Shown: positions 57,733 to 64,000 of the stretch, piece after piece
Position numbering within the stretch: position 1 is the first letter of the stretch
Layout of the letters: each line of letters starts with the position of its first letter
NCBI RefSeq assembly: GCF_051020765.1
Contig: NC_134941.1
Location: 620,001 to 684,000 of the forward strand
Length of the DNA: 64,000 nucleotides
Source of the DNA: Lasioglossum baleicum
Lineage: Eukaryota; Arthropoda; Insecta; Hymenoptera; Halictidae
Direction of reading: 5' to 3'
Program-made: the position numbers and the translations under genes
The notes under the pieces: generated by a model
Told to the model about the DNA's origin: nothing
Database searches by the model: none
The model's input: the letters and a program-made list of their open reading frames with translations, nothing else

Positions 57733-58100
57733 TCACGCATCTAATAGTAATTTTGACTGTACATCAGTGTCACATATTTCTAACCCGATAGATTTAACAA
57801 ATTCATCCCGCTGTTCGGATACATGATCTACACACGCTACTTGTTGTTTGTCTGACTTACTTTTACAGTCCGTATACCTATGACCCATTTCGCCGCATCG
57901 GAAGCAGGAACCCTTCTCTCGCCGCGGCTCCTTGCAGTCTTTAGCCATGTGCCCGTATCCGCTGCAGTTGTAACACCTTAACTTATCTTGATTCACCTCC
58001 TTCAGTGAGCCATCTAATTTGATGCTGTCGTTGGTTTTCTTGCACTTCTGTCTTGCTTCCGCCCACCAATTCTCGATGCATCCGCTGCTTTCCGTCGGTC
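57733..58100 (-). pseudogene. Nucleocapsid zinc knuckles and protease start
   Basis: Two CCHC knuckles, CYNCSGYGHMAKDC and CFRCGEMGHRYTDC, bind nucleic acid in Gag proteins. They lie in the frame one base downstream of the main Gag frame. That frame is open back to a TGA at about 58099-58101. It ends at a UGA (57733-57735) directly before the protease DTG motif. No ATG start is needed if the segment is reached by frame change. Confidence 0.88.
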
Positions 58101-58933
58101 AATGCAATGCTCTCGAATGCCGCCCATAAATCCTTAGTCGACTGGAAATTCTGAATCCGCGCCTGGTTCCGCATCTGCCGATCCGGTATTCCATCAACCA
58201 GATATTCGATCATCTCCTCTTCGCCCACAGGTATGTAATTACCCAAAACAATTTTGTCATGGTAATATACCGCAAAGGGTTCGTTCGGTTTCCAAACACG
58301 CTCTTCAAATTTTCTTCTTAATTCTAGTTTGGTTTCTTTCTTCTCGAACATCTTCTTCATTTCCTGCAGTAATAGGGTTGCATCCATTTCGATGTGCTCT
58401 GGACGGGATTGAAACCACCGAAGAGCTCGTCCCCTCAGTCGCGTGCCAATTAAAATTTTGGTAGCATTGTCGTCCAAGTGGTATGATGTACGCAGCAGCG
58501 TAACTTGCTTTTCCCAATTTTTGAACACAACGTTCACACCATCGAAATCACCAAGCAAGTCGCTTATCGCTTTGATGCCAATTTTTGTGTCAATTGTAGT
58601 ACTTCTGGATCGAGATGAACCGCTACCGCGTAACAGTTCATTCTCCCTCTGAATTAATCTCAATTCTCTTTCCATAAGTTGTTTTTCTCTCAATAGAAAC
58701 TCATAATCGTTAGCCGTCACGTTGGTCCGAGATGTACTTGGTTGTACCTGAGATGTACTTGGTTGTTGCACATCCTCCAGAGACGGCATGCTGATATTGT
58801 TTACACATTCACCAGTGGGGTCTGCTTCCTGAATTCTACTGATCAATTCAACCTTTGTTCCCGTAGTGGGCAGTCCCATTTCCTGCAGTATTTCCTTTAA
58901 CTGCACAACTTTCAATTCAGCTAGATTCACCAT
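57983..58933 (-). CDS. gag: Gag with N-terminal SAP-like domain
   Basis: The 316-codon frame starts at an ATG 146 bases inside the 5' LTR. Residues 2-36 (LKVVQLKEILQEMGLPTTG is the core) match the SAP motif, a helix-extended-helix DNA-binding fold known from chromatin proteins. Residues 75-100 are charged and heptad-like. About 115-275 form a retrotransposon Gag capsid region (RALRWFQSRPEH, LVDGIPD). The last 30 residues or so look out of frame, because the true continuation to the zinc knuckles is in the neighbouring frame. Confidence 0.88.
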   Translation of the reverse strand: MVNLAELKVVQLKEILQEMGLPTTGTKVELISRIQEADPTGECVNNISMPSLEDVQQPSTSQVQPSTSRTNVTANDYEFLLREKQLMERELRLIQRENELLRGSGSSRSRSTTIDTKIGIKAISDLLGDFDGVNVVFKNWEKQVTLLRTSYHLDDNATKILIGTRLRGRALRWFQSRPEHIEMDATLLLQEMKKMFEKKETKLELRRKFEERVWKPNEPFAVYYHDKIVLGNYIPVGEEEMIEYLVDGIPDRQMRNQARIQNFQSTKDLWAAFESIALTDGKQRMHRELVGGSKTEVQENQRQHQIRWLTEGGESR

Positions 58934-59049
58934 TTCGTCACTGAATTATGTCACACACGCACAGATGTACACGGAAAAAAAAAATTGTATTATCTATAGT
59001 TACTTTCAAGGCGAGTGTCGCACGTCAATATTACGTAAAATCACTTAAT

Positions 59050-59079
59050 TTTGGTTCAATCAATCCCACTTCTGAAGTT
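59050..59079 (-). promoter_or_regulatory. Possible primer binding site region
   Basis: The minus-strand bases after the 5' LTR begin AACTTCAGAAGTGGGATTGA. The plus-strand ATCCCACTTCTGA resembles the 3' half of a tRNA T-arm and acceptor stem (a leucine-type tRNA comes to mind), but no exact complement to a CCA end starts at the LTR edge. The assignment is weak. Confidence 0.3.
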
Positions 59080-59264
59080 TGTAAGCGAAAATATACGGAA
59101 ATCAAATGATGTTTATTTTATCGTCGTCGATTGACAACTGAAATTCAAGACCCGCTTTTATTTCTCAAACATCGAAACGGCTCGAGCAGTCGTCGCGGTA
59201 ACGTGCACCGATCAACAACCACTCACACACACCTCACACATACCACCAGCGGCAACCTCTTACA
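59080..59264 (-). repeat. 5' LTR
   Basis: Identical to the other LTR except one base. It serves as promoter-bearing LTR for minus-strand transcription; no TATA box was assigned with confidence. Confidence 0.95.
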
Positions 59265-59650
59265 CTAGGTACAATGTTGTCGTATTGTCACTAGTTAACG
59301 AGAGCATCAACTTTATTTAAATAATTTATCGGATTTGTTAAACGATACAGTTTTAAGTTGATTTTAACGTTATGTACTGATATTAATATTCGGACACTTT
59401 TGAAACTTCATAATCTTTTTATTCGTTTTTATACCTAACATGCAGGGCTAGAAATAACAACACATATGACTAGGCACAATGTTGTCGTATTGTCACTAGT
59501 TAAAAAGAGCATAAACTTTATTTACATAATTTATCTAATAATATTATAAGGTTAACGTTACTGCTATTATCAATATTCGGACACTTTTGAAACTTTATAA
59601 TCTTTTTATTCTTTTTTATAGCTAAAATGCAGGGCTAGGGAATATTGGAA
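59265..59650. repeat. Tandem duplication of about 190 bp
   Basis: Two units share CAATGTTGTCGTATTGTCAC, TATTCGGACACTTTTGAAAC and ATGCAGGGCTAG. The first unit is split by the retrotransposon, its left edge being 54299-54320. The motif TAATATTCGGACAC echoes the CAGTGACTCCC foldback family end. Confidence 0.8.
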
Positions 59651-59733
59651 ATAATTTGCTATCAACAGACTTTATGCAAAATGAGAAATATGTGCCTCAA
59701 CTATAAAGTTATAAAATAGTAAGCATTGAAATA

Positions 59734-60310
59734 CACTCCTCAAAAGAATTAAGGGATCACTTCTGCGAACTCGAAAAATTGAACCCACTTTACGTGTTCA
59801 TAACTCCGTCAAAAATTGCTGTATCGATACCGTTAAACAATGGTTTGAAAGCCTGTTAACTTCTAGTTTCAGATGCTCTGTTTCAAATTGTTGCTATGTT
59901 GGTTTTTTACAAAGTTATAGCGAGACGAAGACAACATTGACGGTTAACAAAAATTTTGTGCAACTTTGGAACATCACACGGGCAGCAACAAATTTTTTTC
60001 ATAAATCGCGTTAATATTATTTAGAAAGGCTATCCTTCCTGTGTAAATTGTGTGGTTGTTGAATATTGTGCGATTTTTTTATTCGAGTTATTCAACATTG
60101 AAGTAAATATGGGCTTTTTAACTTTAACTGGCTGCAGAAAGCGAAAAAATTATCGTAGAATCTTGTGCTAAAAAGCAATAGAAAAAGCGTTTCTTTCTCT
60201 TCAAGGCACTCCTTTTGTTTTTTCAATTTCATTAACATTTCGATATAAGTACATACCAGGTATTTCTGAAAATATGCTTAAAAAATGCACAATTTTCATT
60301 TTTCCTTTAA
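59734..60310. mobile_element. CACTCC foldback family, copy 5 (left arm)
   Basis: The intact end CACTCCTCAAAAGAATTAAG follows TA (59732-59733). The arm matches 4692-5240 to the AATTTTCATTTTTCCTTTAA block. The right arm is missing. Confidence 0.75.
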
Positions 60311-60530
60311 AGCAGAGATTCTGCACATATTACATGATATTTTTACGAACACATTAATCGATTTGCAGTAGTGAAAATGTGAAATATTTAACTCTTAGTC
60401 GTATTCGACTTTAAGATAGTGTAAACATTATCTGATATCGAAGAGGTTACTAAAGCTAAATATATTTCACATTTCCACTACTGTAAAGCGAGTAATATGT
60501 TAGTAAAAATATTTTAATTCGTCTGGATGT
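60310..60530. repeat. Imperfect palindrome
   Basis: CAGTAGTGAAAATGTGAAAT and TTTCACATTTCCACTACTG are inverted, with a looser outer match (ATATTTTTACGAACA against GTTAGTAAAAATATT). Confidence 0.65.
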
Positions 60531-61284
60531 CCTCTAAATATCGTAAAAATTAAAAAAAACATGTGTTCCTATTCGTAAAACCCAAGGCAACCTCGATTTC
60601 GCCACGGAAGCATACTGTCTTCGAAATTTTTATTATTGATTGATCTAAAAATGCATTCCATACCCTGCAACTGTTATTCTAAACTTTTTCTGTCAGATGG
60701 CTACAAGTGGGTGAAAAATCGTGCATCGCGTTAGAGGGAACACTCTGTATACATATGTATGTACGTAGGAAGTAATAGGTTCGAAGCCATTCATAGCCAG
60801 TATACAGTCAGCCTCATAAGTATTCGTACGCCCTTTAAAACAGAATAACTTTTTTATAATTGTACCAAACGACCTCATATTTTGTAAGCAATTAAAAGCA
60901 TTGCTTTACTAAATGATGTGCAAAAATGATCTTCGTTGCATGCGAAAATAAAAAATGCAATTTTTAAAACTGTTTTATTTGGGCCCTTAATGAAAATGTA
61001 AAATATATATTTCGTAGATCTAAAAATTTCATCGAAATCGATCGACAGACAGACAAACTACAAGCGGTTAAATTACTTTAAAGTCAATTGCAAAATTTGT
61101 ACCGAACAAACAGACAAACAGACAGACAAGAAAGCGAGCTAATAAAAACATGGTACATAAAACGGTGAAAATCGTATAATAGTTTTTCACGACTTTCGAT
61201 CAGTTTCTGCTTAAAATCCACACAATTCGATTTTGATGAAATTTCCGGAATGTGGATAACTAACATAGATCTACAAAACATATA

Positions 61285-61841
61285 CAGTGGTACCTCTTAT
61301 ACCGATTTTATCTTATAATTATACCGAATAGGACGTATGCGTACCAAACCAACCTTTCCTATACGAAGTAATGTAAAAACGATTAATCTGTTCTCAGTTC
61401 TCATGTAAAAGATATTATACCTACATTAATGGGATTGTAAAATAATTTAAACACACAAATAAAAAAAATGGGATTTTATGATAGATTTGTAAATTTAAAC
61501 TCTGCTTAATGCTAAAATACAAAAAGAAACAAACGATATTTTATTTTGTGGAAGAAGAGCCCCCTTGCAATAAAAACTGTCATTCTGGTGTTTTTTCTTT
61601 TTCCGTCTTTTGTCGCTTTCCACTAGGCTCAGCTGGTTTGACTGTCCTTACTCGTATGATCAGTCAGTTAATAATACATCAATGTCGAATATAATTGATT
61701 ATTAATTTAATTTCTCCTCTGAGATAATTATTTTAAAATGACGCAAAATTTACACAAAAAGTTTATGTCGTATACCGAACAGAAGTCGTACTCTGAATTG
61801 GACGTACTCCAAAGCAGACGTATGACCGAGAGGTACCACTG
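61285..61841. mobile_element. pogo/Tigger-like MITE, TA-flanked
   Basis: The ends are CAGTGGTACCTCTTATACCG and, inverted, CAGTGGTACCTCTCGGTC, with TA on each side. The CAGTGGWACCTC start resembles pogo/Tigger-type termini. The related sequence at 9541-9560 is uninterrupted and has one TA at the site. A 61-codon frame inside has no recognised motif. Confidence 0.82.
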
Positions 61842-62028
61842 TATTTTAAATTCTCATTAAGGGTCCAAATAAAAAGGTTTTAAAAATGCTTTTCTATGTT
61901 TGCGTGTAACCCGATCAATTGTAATTTTTGGAAAATCTTTTTTCCAGATCATGTAGTAAACGAATGCTTCGTTTGATAGAATCATAAAAAAGTTATTTTG
62001 TTTTAAAGGGCGTTCGAATACTTATGAG

Positions 62029-62230
62029 TAGACTGCGGATCTTTATGCAAAATAAAAAAATGTTTGCATTGATTGCAGGAGATAGGAGCCAAATAGAAAT
62101 TGTATTCTTCCTTGAATGATCCTATTAAGCTGAAGCTAACACATTGATGTCCTTAAATATTTATGACATGTCCACTGTTTTAAATTGTACGTACCCTTTT
62201 TCGTCATACACGCATAAAATTCGCAGTTTA
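62029..62230. mobile_element. TAGACTGCGG MITE, complete
   Basis: The ends TAGACTGCGGATCTTTATGC and, inverted, TAAACTGCGAATTTTATGC lie within 8-bp flanks CTTATGAG and CTTATGGG, which differ at one base. It splits the right end of the 60805 foldback. Confidence 0.88.
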
Positions 62231-62244
62231 CTTATGGGACTGTG

Positions 62245-62825
62245 TGTAGGAAGTGATAGCCATTCACACCCAGATATAGGTACGAGAGGATTGATCTTTT
62301 AGTAAAATGTCACTAAATTCTTGGATCTGCACTACCGTACCCACCACCGCACCGTGCGAGAGTTTATTCAAGCGCTATGCATAGGCGCAGATGTCCGCCG
62401 ATGAACTTAATTGTTCGCGACAGGTGTTAGGCCAAGGTAACAAGTTTCGAGTCTTTACAGCCATCCAACTTTCGTTGACCGCTCAGGTAGCTCGACCTTT
62501 TTTCCTGCACGTCCACCTGCTGACTGCACCTTTTCTTCTGAAAGAAAAATGCAAGGTTTGCAGGCGCGGTGACTTTCCGTCAGCCCAGGGTTTCTCATGC
62601 ACCGATGCCGATGAAATCTCATCCGGGCGATAGCCGTTCTACTTTAGTTCTGCTCGTAAAATTCGAATATTTCGTGGAACTCGATTACAGGGGGCATTAT
62701 CCCGACAGGCGGCATCTGTCAGCCGAGGGGCGATACTCGGGAACCAGTGAGAATCCGCTTCCTCAGGGAATTTCTTAAAATCTCTTTGTTCTTTCGTCGA
62801 TTCCTTTTCTCTGTCCGGCTCACAG
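62245..62825. other. Less AT-rich intergenic DNA, possible host sequence
   Basis: Composition is more balanced than the flanks, and an 80-codon plus-strand frame (62391-62633) is open, but no splice pattern, motif or homologue was recognised. On the minus strand a TTTTTCTTTCAG acceptor-like motif occurs near 62535 without a long frame behind it. Confidence 0.25.
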
Positions 62826-62940
62826 TTTTGTGTCGAAATCAAAGAACTTTCGATAGAAATCAGGTAGAGCGATAATTTTCTTTTTAATTGAAGTTGAAAT
62901 ATTGCAGAATTTACTTTCTTGAAAAAGAATGCAACCTGCT
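62826..62940. repeat. Fragment of the CACTCC foldback family interior
   Basis: AATCAAAGAACTTTCGATAG and AGGTAGAGCGAT match 5450-5490 and 24840-24870. Confidence 0.7.
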
Positions 62941-62978
62941 TGTACAGGGTGGGGCTTTTATCTTGACCACCTGGAATA

Positions 62979-63611
62979 CAGGGTGTCCCACGCAACTGGA
63001 ACAGGCTGTACCTCCCAAACGGTCGGGAGTAGAGGAAAATGTTATAAGAAAAAGTTGAATGGCATCAGACGGTGCATACTACGCTACTAATTTTAGGCAC
63101 TTTTGGACATAGGTGCATCAGAAAAATGCAACTGCACTTTTTCTTAAAATAGAAACCTACATTTTTGACTGCACCGATCGATGCAGTTTGTTGTGCTCTA
63201 CATAAAAGTACTTATGCCCTAAACTTATTCGTTAGGAAGTTATCGAAGCTAAAAGTTCTCTGATTTATAATGGAACATAACGTAGGTACTCCGGAACACT
63301 TGTCGAGACCGAAATAATTCAGTCAAATTTTAGTTTCGATAACTTCTTAACGAATAAGTTTAGGGCATAAGTATGTTAGTACTTTTATGTAGAGCACAAC
63401 AAACTGCATCGATTGGTGCAGTCAAAAATGTAGGTATCCATTTTTTAAAAAAGTGCAGTTGCATTTTTCTGATGCACTGATGCACAAAAGTGCATACAAT
63501 TAGTTGCGTAGTATGCACCGTCTGATGCCGTTCAACTTTTTCTTATAACATTTTCCTCTATTCCCGACCGTTTAGGAGGTACAGCCTGTTCCAGTTGTGC
63601 GGGACACCCTG
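62979..63611. mobile_element. CAGGGTGTCCC foldback element, complete
   Basis: The ends CAGGGTGTCCCACGCAACTG and, inverted, CAGGGTGTCCCGCACAACTG stand next to TA on both sides. Arms of about 290 bp meet near 63280, with blocks such as ACAGGCTGTACCTCC and AGAGCACAACAAACTGCATC. Non-coding. The related element at 11618-12590 shares only the terminal bases. Confidence 0.85.
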
Positions 63612-63622
63612 TACACTGTACA

Positions 63623-64000
63623 CAGGGTGTTTCGTTTATCAGATAACGGAAATATCTTGTGACGCACTGAAGTTACGAAAAAAATCTGTATACAAAAATT
63701 GTTCGGTATGAAGGGTACAATCATACAGTCTAATTTTTTTAGGACTGAAATGGTGGGGAGGGGGGATTTCAAAGTCAAATTAAGTTTTTTAAATGGAATG
63801 TCCTATTTTTATACCATAGATTGATAGAGTATCAAATTCTGAATATAATAGTGTTGACCTTCATATGTCCTAAACCTAATAGTTAACGAGATATTATCGA
63901 AACAATTTTCTTTTTTCTTTGGATATCTCGTTAACTATTTGGTTTAGGACATATCACATTCAACACTTTTATACTCGGAATTTGATACTCTATCGATCTA
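63623..64000. mobile_element. CAGGGTGTTTC foldback, cut by window end
   Basis: The left end CAGGGTGTTTCGTTTATCAG is followed by an arm whose inverse begins near 63905 (GATATCTCGTTAACTA). The right end lies beyond the window. Fragment 4420-4690 belongs to the same family. Confidence 0.75.

Larger units (their letters stand above)
54321..59264 (-). mobile_element. Ty3/gypsy LTR retrotransposon, 4.94 kb
   Basis: Two 185-bp LTRs beginning TG and ending CA bound an internal region on the minus strand with the order gag, zinc knuckles, protease, reverse transcriptase, RNase H, integrase. That order is Ty3/gypsy. No envelope gene is present. CTAG duplicates flank it (54317-54320, 59265-59268), and the tandem unit at 59448-59480 shows the empty site. 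One LTR mismatch suggests a young insertion, yet the coding region has three frame changes and an in-frame stop. Confidence 0.95.
60805..62243. mobile_element. CAGTCAGCC foldback with two insertions
   Basis: The left end CAGTCAGCCTCATAAGTATT follows TA. The right arm ends GAATACTTATGAG at 62028 and continues after a MITE. The arms are inverted copies (TTTAAAACAGAATAACTTTT and its inverse). Insertions are at 61285-61841 and 62029-62230. The outer flanks share GTAGGAAGTRATAG. Confidence 0.8.

Noticed and set aside
62391..62633. 80-codon plus-strand frame
   Set aside because: No motif or splice support; composition gives weak coding evidence only.
1..64000. CRISPR array or bacterial operon
   Set aside because: No regular spacer-repeat arrays; the gene content and transposon types are eukaryotic.

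Overview
The window looks like a transposon-rich, AT-rich stretch of an insect nuclear genome. The mariner, Tc1-like, piggyBac-like, hAT-like and Ty3/gypsy families, the AC/CT/AT microsatellites and the lack of dense coding all fit an insect. A hymenopteran such as an ant is my best guess, but that is an inference, not a demonstration. No complete host gene is visible. Two short exon-like segments are (53907-54111 on +, 29661-29891 on -); neither product was recognised.

Almost everything else is mobile DNA, nested in layers. From 1 to 10 kb there are foldback (hairpin) elements with arms of about 150-450 bp, a 3' fragment of a non-LTR retrotransposon (about 3855-4215) and copies of a roughly 200-bp MITE whose ends read TAGACTGCGG. 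From 10 to 24 kb come a GC-rich dispersed repeat, a tRNA-like stretch, a 1.5-kb hairpin inside another foldback element, a mariner (18347-19612) and more MITEs. From 24 to 38 kb lie further foldback families, piggyBac-like MITEs with TTAA flanks, an 80-bp mini-mariner and a duplicated segment seen at about 29 and 37 kb. From 38 to 48 kb there are a Tc3-like element with doubled terminal repeats, a Tc1-like relic and a second mariner relic split by a TTAA-flanked element. From 48 to 53 kb there is a foldback carrying three different insertions, and then a minisatellite.

The largest identifiable element is a 4.94-kb Ty3/gypsy LTR retrotransposon on the minus strand (54321-59264). It has 185-bp LTRs differing at one visible site and a CTAG target duplication. 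It encodes Gag with an N-terminal SAP-like domain, CCHC knuckles, protease, reverse transcriptase, RNase H and integrase. The reading frame is interrupted by three frame changes and one in-frame UGA. From 59.7 kb to the end are more foldback families, including a pogo-like MITE.

Several insertions can be proved inside the window because a related copy lacks the insert: the LTR element, the mariner, two piggyBac-like MITEs and the pogo-like MITE. All coordinates of repeat edges were read by eye and may be off by a few bases; edges given for degenerate copies are approximate.
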